The notes under the pieces are model-generated. The model was not told the origin of the DNA. It saw nothing but the letters and a program-made list of their open reading frames with translations, and did no database searches. A DNA stretch of 34,071 bases from Ignavibacteria bacterium (lineage in GTDB: Bacteria; Bacteroidota; Ignavibacteria; Palsa-1295), in contig JABDDM010000021.1 of the NCBI GenBank assembly GCA_013287605.1, positions 1 to 34,071 of the forward strand. Reading direction: 5' to 3'. Of this stretch, positions 26,179 to 33,578 are shown piece by piece. The translations under genes were made by a program, and so were the position numbers. Numbering within the stretch: position 1 is the first letter of the stretch; each line of letters starts with the position of its first letter.

Positions 26179-27339
26179 ATGAAGATTTGTTTCTCTTTCA
26201 CACTCCTTGTGACCTTGCTATGCGCGGCACAAACAATACATGCCCAATCGACTGAAGCTTCAAGAACTGAGGCTACCAAAACTGAGGCTACAAGAATCGG
26301 TGGCTATGGGGAGATCAGTTACACTGAACCAGATGGCCCAATTCATGGCACGCTCGACATCCCGCGTTTTGTGATCTTTCTCTCGCATCAATTCTCCGAG
26401 CAGTGGAGTGTCAAATCCGAGGTCGAGATCGAGCACGTCAAAGTCGAACCCGGCGCGCCGAGTGGTGAGGTTGCGGTCGAGCAGGTGTTTGTGGATTACC
26501 ATCATTCGAATGCATTTGGCATGCGTGGCGGATTGCTCCTGATCCCTTGCGGTATCATTAACCAAACACACGAGCCGACAACATTCATGAGTGTGGCGCG
26601 TCCGCATATTGATCAAGAGGTAATCCCATCGACGTGGCGCGAGATTGGTCTCGGCATCTATGGCGATCTCGGTGAGCTTGTCAAGTATCAGGCGAATATA
26701 ACAGAGGGTATGAACGCAGCAGGGTTCGCTTCAACCGGGATTTACGAAGGACGTCAGGAAGGCGTCAGAAGCGATCCAAATAGTCCTGGACTTTCCGCAA
26801 AGCTGGATTTTCTGCCGGTTCTGGGTTTACGCATCGGCGCCTCAATTTATTATCAGACTAACACGGCCTCTTCACTCATTGACTCAACCAACCAAGCAAT
26901 CACGATCTCTTCACCACTCACGGTTGTGGCCTTCGATGCACGTTATGATCTTGGCAATGCACACTTCCGCGCCGAGTACGCGTTGGATAACATTGGAAAC
27001 GCCAGTGATCTGAGTTTAGTAAGAGGGACTACAATACCTCAAAGCGTATCAGGCGAATACATCGAGGGATCTTATAACCTCATGCCGCATCTCTGGGAAT
27101 CGAGCGATGTCGAGTTGTTGCCTTTTGTGCGTTATGAAATGGTCTCTCGTAAGTGGAGTGACTTGGCTGTGCTCAAAGATCAAACGTGGCTGATCGCAGG
27201 CGTGGCTGTCAAGCCGATCGATGGTCTGATCGTGAAGCTTGATTACGAATGGTCGAAAGAACCCATCGTATTTACCGGCGGAGGGCGGACGGGCAGTGCC
27301 AAAGGCCTCCTCGGATTTGGACTTGGGTATGCATTCTGA
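26179..27339 (+). CDS. Porin-like outer-membrane beta-barrel protein
   Basis: 386 residues. Signal peptide MKICFSFTLLVTLLCAAQTI... (cut after HAQ), then a short repeat (SRTEATKTEATRI) and many alternating strands: GGYGEISYTE, IPRFVIFLSHQFSEQWSVKS, EVAVEQVFVDYHHS, MRGGLLLIP, LGIYGDLGELVKYQANITEG. The C-terminus ends GFGLGYAF, an aromatic-terminated strand like a BAM beta-signal. It resembles phosphate-selective porins O/P, but substrate cannot be read from sequence. Position in an iron-type operon suggests passage of an iron form or chelate across the outer membrane (inference). 15 nt separate it from the next gene. Confidence 0.75.
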   Translation: MKICFSFTLLVTLLCAAQTIHAQSTEASRTEATKTEATRIGGYGEISYTEPDGPIHGTLDIPRFVIFLSHQFSEQWSVKSEVEIEHVKVEPGAPSGEVAVEQVFVDYHHSNAFGMRGGLLLIPCGIINQTHEPTTFMSVARPHIDQEVIPSTWREIGLGIYGDLGELVKYQANITEGMNAAGFASTGIYEGRQEGVRSDPNSPGLSAKLDFLPVLGLRIGASIYYQTNTASSLIDSTNQAITISSPLTVVAFDARYDLGNAHFRAEYALDNIGNASDLSLVRGTTIPQSVSGEYIEGSYNLMPHLWESSDVELLPFVRYEMVSRKWSDLAVLKDQTWLIAGVAVKPIDGLIVKLDYEWSKEPIVFTGGGRTGSAKGLLGFGLGYAF

Positions 27340-27354
27340 TTTTAAGCTGAAGTA

Positions 27355-27909
27355 TTGAGAAGAAGTTACCACATAGTGCTTATTCTATCTCTCATCGCAG
27401 CCAGCTATGCGGTTAGTGCTGCACAGGGTGTGCCGGAGAAGGCTATCTCTGCGATGCACCGTGTCTTTGGAGAATCGTTGGCGATCAAGATTTATAGTCT
27501 CGTAATTGATTCTACCGAGGCAGAAGCTGTTTACGATGTAACCGGCGAGAAAGTGAGCGGACGCGTGATCATTCGCGAAGCCACCGATGAGCAAGGTACC
27601 ATTGCCGGCTACGGCATCGTCGATGATGTACGCGGCAAAGAGCAGCCAATTACCTACATCACAATGATAAAGCCCGATGGAGCAATCGCTGATGTTGAGG
27701 TGCTCGTCTATCGAGAGTCGTATGGCGGCGAAGTGCAATACGAACAATTCCGCAAACAATTTCGTGGGAAGTCAAGAGTGAATGATCTGCATGTTGGCAG
27801 AGGCATACAGGGCATTGCAGGCGCCACAATTTCGAGCAAAGCGATTGCCAACGGCGCGAAGAAAGTACTGACGCTGTTCCAGCTCTGGCGAAGGGAGGGA
27901 AAGTTATAA
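27355..27909 (+). CDS. Secreted FMN-binding-domain protein (likely flavinylated)
   Basis: 184 residues from a TTG start, with a Sec signal (MRRSYHIVLILSLIAASYAV... cut near SAA). The mature part matches the RnfG/NqrC-type FMN-binding fold: GTIAGYGIVDDVRGKEQPIT, a strand TYITMIKPDGAIADVEVLVY and the flavin site GIAGATISSKA with Thr158. ApbE attaches FMN to the Thr of a D-x-x-(S/T)-G-A-T motif. Here GAT is kept but the Asp is Gln152 and the Ser/Thr is Ala155, a degenerate site. An apbE lies two genes downstream, which supports modification. It would carry electrons in the periplasm. Its TAA overlaps the next ATG (TAATG). Confidence 0.8.
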   Translation: MRRSYHIVLILSLIAASYAVSAAQGVPEKAISAMHRVFGESLAIKIYSLVIDSTEAEAVYDVTGEKVSGRVIIREATDEQGTIAGYGIVDDVRGKEQPITYITMIKPDGAIADVEVLVYRESYGGEVQYEQFRKQFRGKSRVNDLHVGRGIQGIAGATISSKAIANGAKKVLTLFQLWRREGKL

Positions 27910-28514
27910 TGACAAACGAACTTCCGCTCCTTCGTACGATGCCGAAAGTGGTCCGAATGTTTGCGGCGTTCATCATGCTGACGCTTGCCATTGGCTATGC
28001 GCACGCCGTTGGGTACGTTTATCTGACTACACATATCCTTCCGAAAGGAATTGAGGAGCGGTATCGCGGCACAGAAACTTCTTCAGCCAATAACTCACCG
28101 GGAGCGTCGACGAATAGCGGTATTGGAAGTGCCAGTGATGTCCCAGAGAATCCCTCAGCGCTCTCGAAGCCTACCACAACAGGCGACATGCAATTTCAGA
28201 AGTCGCTTGCCGAGATGCTCAACATCATCCATACGCACGTGATCACGATGACGCTCATCTTCGCGATCTCGGGCTTCATCACGTTGTTTACCGATGCACT
28301 CCCAAAGTGGCTTCGAAACGCGGTCGTACTTGAGCCATTTCTTGGGATCATTGCTACCTTCGGTGGACTTTGGGCAACACGCTATCTCGGAGGAGGCTGG
28401 AGTTGGCTGGTCAGCGTTTCCGGAGCGGTCATGGCTGTTGCATTTGCTGTTCAGACGATTGCGCTGGTGCTCGAATTGCGGGCCGTGCGCAGAACGGCTT
28501 CAATGAGATTATGA
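27909..28514 (+). CDS. Four-helix membrane protein with conserved-looking histidines
   Basis: 201 residues, no named family recognised. Four hydrophobic helices: about 17-40, 103-127, 139-160 and 165-190. A Ser/Pro/Thr-rich loop of ~55 residues joins helices 1 and 2. Histidines sit at 32 and 42 (helix 1 and its end) and at 108 and 110 (LNIIHTHVITM, start of helix 2). Such His pairs on two adjacent helices could hold a b-type heme, but there is no direct evidence. It is coupled by overlaps to the FMN-binding gene (TAATG) and to apbE (ATGA), which points to a shared complex. It may pass electrons between the quinone pool and the flavoprotein; this is inference. Confidence 0.7.
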   Translation: MTNELPLLRTMPKVVRMFAAFIMLTLAIGYAHAVGYVYLTTHILPKGIEERYRGTETSSANNSPGASTNSGIGSASDVPENPSALSKPTTTGDMQFQKSLAEMLNIIHTHVITMTLIFAISGFITLFTDALPKWLRNAVVLEPFLGIIATFGGLWATRYLGGGWSWLVSVSGAVMAVAFAVQTIALVLELRAVRRTASMRL

Positions 28515-29512
28515 GAGAGCAAGACATGACTCGTCGGCTTTTCCTGAGACGCGCTGGCAGCGCAGTCGGCGTGTTTGCATTCCTTCCGCTTTTGCCGAAT
28601 GTCGCAAGAGCAGGTTCTCGTTACGATTATTACGAGCACACAATCCTTGCAATGGGAACCACCGCTCGGCTTGGTGTCTATGCACGCTCCGCGAGAGAAG
28701 CAGACCAAGTGATCAATAAAGCGTTCGCAGAATTGAAGCGGCTCGAGTCGCTCATGAGCGTCTTCGATTCATCGAGTGAACTCTCACAGATCAACGCCAA
28801 CGCTGGACTTCAGCCTTTAGCCGTTTCGGCAGATACATTCGAAGTGATCTGGCGAGCGAAAGAATTTAGTGGAATCACCAACGGCGCCTTCGACATCACC
28901 GTCGAGCCACTTATGCGTTTGTGGGGATTTCGAAATGCCACTAATTCGCTAAAGCAGTTGCCAACAAATGACGAGGTTCAAGCAGCTCTTGCATACGTGG
29001 GTTCGCACCATATCCTGCTTGATGAGAGCGCTCGATCTGTTGGACTTGCCAAATCCGGATGCCAGCTTGATCTCGGAGGCATCGCGGTGGGTTATGCGCT
29101 TGACAAGATGTGGTCAATTCTGATGGCCGAAGGCATCACGGACGCATTCCTGGATATTTCTGGAGATATCATTGCCCTGGGAGTCCCAGAGAACGGCGAG
29201 GGTTGGAACGTTGCAATTCCCGATCCGAACGGATCGGGTGAGCTCATGTATCAAACAATACTGAAGAACTCGGCACTCGCGACCAGCGGTAACTATATGA
29301 ACTTCGTTGTATACGAGGCAAAGCAATATGGTCATATCATGGATCCGCGCGAGGGTCGTTCGGCGAATCGTATCCTCTCTTCCACTGCTATCGCCAATAA
29401 AGGGCTGACTGTCGATGCACTGTCTACTGCAAGCTTCGTACAGGGGGCGCCTTTCGGCACTGATACGAAGTTTGTTCTCGTTGGTTCTAGTGGCGCTGTC
29501 ACCGTTTCCTAA
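28511..29512 (+). CDS. apbE: FAD:protein FMN transferase ApbE, Tat-exported
   Basis: 333 residues from the ATG at 28511, which overlaps the previous stop (ATGA). Met6 is an alternative, and the frame upstream to 28370 lies inside the previous gene. The N-terminus is a twin-arginine signal: TRRLFLRR then a hydrophobic stretch ending VARA. ApbE motifs: AMGTTARLGVYA (48-59), GAFDITVEPLMRLWGF (125-140), QLDLGGIAVGYALDKM (185-200), DISGD, HIMDPREG (275-282) and TVDALSTA (300-307), the last two forming the Mg site. It transfers FMN from FAD to a Thr/Ser of exported proteins. The likely substrate is the FMN-binding protein two genes upstream. Confidence 0.95.
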   Translation: MREQDMTRRLFLRRAGSAVGVFAFLPLLPNVARAGSRYDYYEHTILAMGTTARLGVYARSAREADQVINKAFAELKRLESLMSVFDSSSELSQINANAGLQPLAVSADTFEVIWRAKEFSGITNGAFDITVEPLMRLWGFRNATNSLKQLPTNDEVQAALAYVGSHHILLDESARSVGLAKSGCQLDLGGIAVGYALDKMWSILMAEGITDAFLDISGDIIALGVPENGEGWNVAIPDPNGSGELMYQTILKNSALATSGNYMNFVVYEAKQYGHIMDPREGRSANRILSSTAIANKGLTVDALSTASFVQGAPFGTDTKFVLVGSSGAVTVS

Positions 29513-29637
29513 AGGACGGCATAGTGTTGGAACGAGTTACATGCGGACGCGAACACTGTATGCGCTGCTACTCGCCTTGAGGCGGATTCTTACAAGAAAT
29601 TCAGAATTGCCGATTTGATACAATAAGAGCAAAAAAA

Positions 29638-30213
29638 ATGAAGAACAGGTACCGCTTGATCATGTTTGGTTTCCTGACGACAGCCGCATCGACTGCGGTT
29701 ACTGCCAACGCTCAGACCGCCGATAAGACGGCACCGAAGTGGGATCCTTCGAAACATGTGGCACCGGCATCCTATTATGAGGGGCTACCTAGGGTTTCGG
29801 CGGGAGTCGAAGTAAAAGGATCGCCCAGCGATGCGGCGACATTCGCGAAGTCCGATCCAAATGCAGTCCTGAATCTCGACAATCATCGCATCGGCGATGC
29901 CGGACCGACAGCAGCAACAAGCCCAACGGCGAAGTCCGCGATCATCGCACCGCCAGTGCTTGCGCCGCTCACAATCTATGACTTGAAGGCACGACTTCAA
30001 GTGGCACAGGCAACCTATGCCGGAGCGCAGCTTGGTTACAAACAGGCTTTACGCGAAGGGGACAATGCTCGTGTGGCGACGGAGCAGGCACAGATGACCA
30101 CGTCCATGTCGAATATCAAGCAGTTAAACAATCAGATAAAGACTTTTTCGGTGCAACAGCAAACCACCGCAACAGCACATCGCAAGACGAAGCGCGCGAA
30201 GCTCAAGAAGTAA
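29638..30213 (+). CDS. Secreted protein with C-terminal coiled coil and basic tail
   Basis: 191 residues. Signal peptide MKNRYRLIMFGFLTTAASTA... (cut after NAQ or nearby). The middle (about 26-110) is Ala/Pro/Thr/Asp-rich and looks disordered. A helix follows (about 113-165; YDLKARLQVAQATYAGAQLG, ATEQAQMTTSMSNIKQLNNQ) and the protein ends in HRKTKRAKLKK. The A-rich stretch AAGAGCAAAAAAA precedes the ATG with no Shine-Dalgarno. It is 125 nt after apbE and may be a separate unit, closed by the palindrome at 30234. No family is recognised. Confidence 0.65.
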   Translation: MKNRYRLIMFGFLTTAASTAVTANAQTADKTAPKWDPSKHVAPASYYEGLPRVSAGVEVKGSPSDAATFAKSDPNAVLNLDNHRIGDAGPTAATSPTAKSAIIAPPVLAPLTIYDLKARLQVAQATYAGAQLGYKQALREGDNARVATEQAQMTTSMSNIKQLNNQIKTFSVQQQTTATAHRKTKRAKLKK

Positions 30214-30233
30214 ACTAGGAAACGCGAGTTTGG

Positions 30234-30265
30234 AAGAGGGACGGAGCATGCTCCGTCCCTCTTTT
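30234..30265 (+). terminator. Perfect 30-bp palindromic terminator
   Basis: AAGAGGGACGGAGCA is followed by its exact reverse complement (30249-30263) and then TTA; T-rich sequence follows. It sits 21 nt after the stop at 30213. It is longer and more symmetric than most intrinsic terminators and may be a dispersed palindromic unit used as one. Confidence 0.75.
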
Positions 30266-30398
30266 ATCTCCCCAGATCGAATGAGCATATGCCAGTCAAA
30301 TGCCGCTTCGAGGGAGCTCTCTTGTATTCATTACCTCATCGGGTGTGACAATTCTTCGGGATCGGAGTTATTAGTCAGTAGTCATTACTGCTCACCCA

Positions 30399-33032
30399 TT
30401 GCGCCGCATAACCTTTCTTCTTTTTTGGATGCTGCTCGGATCATCTGCTGCCCACGCGCAGTGGCAGATCGTTGCGCCTGCCCTTCTGGGCAACATTTCG
30501 TATTGGGGGGGTTCTATCATTTACAAGGATGGCATCGTTTGGGCAGGCGTGCATGGCCTCTGGCGCTCGAACGACACGGGCACAACGTGGACCAATGTGC
30601 TCCCTCCAACCAGATTCGCACTCGGGATCGTCGACATTGCCTTTTTTGATAGACAAACCGGTTTGATCGCCGTGAAAGACAGTGGCGTCTTCCGCACACA
30701 AGATGGAGGAAGCCGTTGGAAGCGGATCAGTGATATCCAGGCCTCTAACGTTGCATTCGGAGACTCACCGCAGGAAATCTATCTCACGGAATCTTATAGT
30801 GCGTTCACCTCTGCAAGATGCTATAAGACGAACGACGGCGGCCTCAATTGGAATACGAGTCCGATCAACCAATTCATACCGGGCCTCGTAGTGCACAGGG
30901 GTGGTCGCGCGTATGCATTTGCCGGCGAACGTGACACACGCTTAGGATCGATCTACGCATCAACGGATCGTGGTGCGACATGGCTGCAAAGAGCGGGTAT
31001 GGCTGATTGGGATTGTTATTCGCTTACCGTTGACTCATGCGATGAGAACCTGATGTTTCTCTCGAATGAAAATCAAATCTCAGATCCGTTCGATAACTTA
31101 TCGACCATCTATGTCACGACTGACGGAGGAGCCTCATGGCAGATGCCGCAGAGCTATGTAGGGAAATTCTTCAGCGGTTCGATCCAAACTTCCGGCAATG
31201 CGATTTATGCGCAGACTGTCGCCAATGGTGTTTATCGCTCGACCGATCGCGGCTCGACGTTTCTTCCGATCGGAGGGCCTGTGGCAGCGGGAGATACCCG
31301 AACGCTTTCGGCAATTGGTGACAATATCATTATCGCCGCAGATTCCCTCGGCAATATGTGGCGCACAATGAATAGCGGCGGCGATTCACTTCGCACGTCG
31401 ATTCGATCGAACCTCGTCGAACTGTTACCGGCAACTTCCGTCGTGACGGACACTGTCTCAGCTTGTGACACGCTCACACGATATGTCTTTCTCTTGCGGA
31501 ACAGCCTGTGTGCTGCGAGAACATTGCTCGATCAATCGATCACGGGTGCCGATCAAGTCAAATACAAATTTCAGAAACAGGCCTCGATCTTCTTTGCGAC
31601 AGGCGATTCCATCATTCTCTCATTCCATCCTGATGCGGCGCGCACATATCACGCGTTCCTGCGAGTGAAGTTCAGCGATGGTACGATCGACTCGCTTCCA
31701 CTCAGCAACGTGGCAACGGAGCCTCGCTCCACGCTGTCACTCTCGGACTCGGTTCTTTTTCAGTTTGATTCGGTCTCGCTCTGTGACACAACTCGACTAC
31801 GAAGTGTGGTCGTGCACGATGCTGGCTGCTTCCCCCGCTCAATCCTGCAATCGGTGATCGGCGGAGATTCATCGTCACATTATCTCGTGACGACTCGCAC
31901 GACGCCAGGGCTCGATACTTTCCTTGTCCAATTTTATGGAGGGGAAGGCGTTGATTATCCAGCGCGTCTTGACATCCTTCTCTCCGATAGTGCAAGATTT
32001 TCGATCTCGCTTCGAGGTCATGGAGTCAAGGCAACGCATTACACGTCAATATTGCCAAGAGCGCTTTTCATCTTTGATACTTTGTCGAGTTGCAGTGATG
32101 CGATCATTCAGCGCATTGTGCTGCATGATAGCTCGTGCCCGACGCGATTGATCGATTCGCAATTTGTAACTGGTCCTGACTCCGCACGCTACACCATCCT
32201 GATTCCATTTGGCGCAACGAAGTTAGCCAATGACACAGCAACCATTTCCCTTCAACCACAATTAGCCGGTGACTATCATGGCTTCTACGTTATTCAATTT
32301 CATGACGGTGCACGGGATACGATCAAACTGTTTGGCTCAGTGCGACCAACGCCTCTCATCACACTCGCATCGGCCGATCTTTTCGTTGATACGCTAGGAG
32401 GTACAGCTTACGTGCCGATCCGTATCAAGAATACGAAACCCGGTGACAAGATACTGGCTATCATGCACTTTGATACCACAATGCTCGTCTACAAAGGGAC
32501 GTTTGCACAGGATGGCAGCCGGATCGATCAACTGAGTTCGGAGTATGCAGGTCGCGCCTCTTTTCAGATTGACGCACGCGACACGAGTACAACTGCCTTT
32601 TCTCTCTTTGAAGTCTTTCCAATTGATTCAGCCTGTAGCACGCTCACGTTCGATTCGATCGAATACATTTCGCATGGAGGTACCTGCATGCTTCAACTTC
32701 CCAGCAGCTTATCATCCCAGATTTGTACGAACCTTGGATGTGGTACAAGGACACTTTCACGATTCACCAGATACAAAGCTTTTCCTAAGCTCTCGATCAC
32801 GCCAAATCCATCTCGCGGGCCTATTGCGCTCTCTTCAGACATGGGGATGAGCAACACAAGGATTACGCTTCTGGACATGAAGGGAGTTACCCAGTTTGTT
32901 TGCACACGTGATTTACTCAAAGAGATTCCTGACGAACTAGATCTCTCCAGACTAGCTGATGGCGTCTACTTCATTTGTGTGGAGAACTTAAACGGGAGAA
33001 TTTTTCAGCGGATCGTCAAACGATCTCGCTGA
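30399..33032 (+). CDS. Secreted Asp-box propeller/Ig-repeat protein with T9SS sorting domain
   Basis: 877 residues from a TTG start with a signal peptide (MRRITFLLFWMLLGSSAAHA). Residues ~25-330 hold about six Asp-box motifs (RSNDTGTTW, RTQDGGSRW, KTNDGGLNW, STDRGATW, TTDGGASW, RSTDRGSTF), the sialidase/VPS10-type propeller mark. Next are three Ig-like repeats of ~103-106 residues, each with Cys-x14-Cys (Cys356/371, 462/477, 565/580). A cohesin-like domain follows (about 650-760; TPLITLASADLF, KPGDKILAIMHFD), then a T9SS C-terminal domain (about 790-877; SITPNPSRGPIALS, LSRLADGVYFICVENLNG). It should be exported by Sec then T9SS and anchored at the surface. Substrate unknown; Asp-boxes do not show sialidase activity. 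Confidence 0.85.
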   Translation: MRRITFLLFWMLLGSSAAHAQWQIVAPALLGNISYWGGSIIYKDGIVWAGVHGLWRSNDTGTTWTNVLPPTRFALGIVDIAFFDRQTGLIAVKDSGVFRTQDGGSRWKRISDIQASNVAFGDSPQEIYLTESYSAFTSARCYKTNDGGLNWNTSPINQFIPGLVVHRGGRAYAFAGERDTRLGSIYASTDRGATWLQRAGMADWDCYSLTVDSCDENLMFLSNENQISDPFDNLSTIYVTTDGGASWQMPQSYVGKFFSGSIQTSGNAIYAQTVANGVYRSTDRGSTFLPIGGPVAAGDTRTLSAIGDNIIIAADSLGNMWRTMNSGGDSLRTSIRSNLVELLPATSVVTDTVSACDTLTRYVFLLRNSLCAARTLLDQSITGADQVKYKFQKQASIFFATGDSIILSFHPDAARTYHAFLRVKFSDGTIDSLPLSNVATEPRSTLSLSDSVLFQFDSVSLCDTTRLRSVVVHDAGCFPRSILQSVIGGDSSSHYLVTTRTTPGLDTFLVQFYGGEGVDYPARLDILLSDSARFSISLRGHGVKATHYTSILPRALFIFDTLSSCSDAIIQRIVLHDSSCPTRLIDSQFVTGPDSARYTILIPFGATKLANDTATISLQPQLAGDYHGFYVIQFHDGARDTIKLFGSVRPTPLITLASADLFVDTLGGTAYVPIRIKNTKPGDKILAIMHFDTTMLVYKGTFAQDGSRIDQLSSEYAGRASFQIDARDTSTTAFSLFEVFPIDSACSTLTFDSIEYISHGGTCMLQLPSSLSSQICTNLGCGTRTLSRFTRYKAFPKLSITPNPSRGPIALSSDMGMSNTRITLLDMKGVTQFVCTRDLLKEIPDELDLSRLADGVYFICVENLNGRIFQRIVKRSR

Positions 33033-33035
33033 GTT

Positions 33036-33419
33036 TTACTTTGCGGTTAGTGAAGGAAGCTTTTGGATATCCTGCCGGAGCGAGCTGATCTCCACAATTT
33101 GCTCATCGCCTTCCCTTCCAAGTAGGATCTTCCCATTGCGATCGGCTGCGAGAATTGGCGAAGCGACGTAGGATGGAATGTCCGATGGCATCGGGATTCG
33201 TCTGCTGAGATCGGACACGGCCCTTCTCAAATATTCCTGCATGACCTGGCCGCCTTCTGCGCGGACTTTTTGAATCGCTTCGAGCAGTGGCACGACAGAT
33301 TCTCCATCCCATTTTACGATAAAAGAGAATGCCGCTGCCGGGCTCACAAATCTGGAAGCGTGCGTGATATCGAGCGGATTCTTAGCGCCGGTTCGATCAC
33401 GATGAAGTCTTAAATGCAT
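33036..33419 (-). CDS. Hypothetical protein
   Basis: 127 residues from the ATG at 33419; a GTG at 33431 would add four. No signal peptide or membrane helix is visible. Two parts can be seen: a His/Arg-rich start (HLRLHRDRTGAKNPLDITHA) and a helical section (VVPLLEAIQKVRAEGGQVMQ), ending in a strand-rich part (SPILAADRNGKILLGREGDE). No family is recognised. It meets the 877-residue gene tail to tail (3 nt between stops), so the coding strand here is supported only by length and composition. Confidence 0.5.
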   Translation of the reverse strand: MHLRLHRDRTGAKNPLDITHASRFVSPAAAFSFIVKWDGESVVPLLEAIQKVRAEGGQVMQEYLRRAVSDLSRRIPMPSDIPSYVASPILAADRNGKILLGREGDEQIVEISSLRQDIQKLPSLTAK

Positions 33420-33532
33420 ATGTCTAAACACTCTGAAAGTAGCTCACGAGCCTGGAAGTGGAGAAGCAGGCTCTCAGAATAACTTGCACAAATAGCTAAG
33501 AAATTACATGCAATTTCCACGCCACGGAAACG

Positions 33533-33554
33533 AAAAACCCCGACGGCGTCGAGG
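33533..33554 (-). terminator. Intrinsic terminator after the cupredoxin gene
   Basis: On the minus strand CCTCGAC-GCC-GTCGGGG pairs fully if one T-G wobble is allowed, and is followed by TTTTT. It lies 24 nt after the stop at 33579. Confidence 0.8.
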
Positions 33555-33578
33555 CTTTAAAAAGAACTCTTCGAATTG

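Noticed and set aside
28370-28510. Upstream start for ApbE
   Set aside because: The extra 47 residues overlap the membrane-protein gene and would bury the Tat signal; the ATG at 28511 gives an ATGA overlap.
29540-29617. 25-codon ORF between apbE and the next gene, with a short hydrophobic segment
   Set aside because: Too short, no ribosome binding site, highly basic and without any support beyond an ATG.
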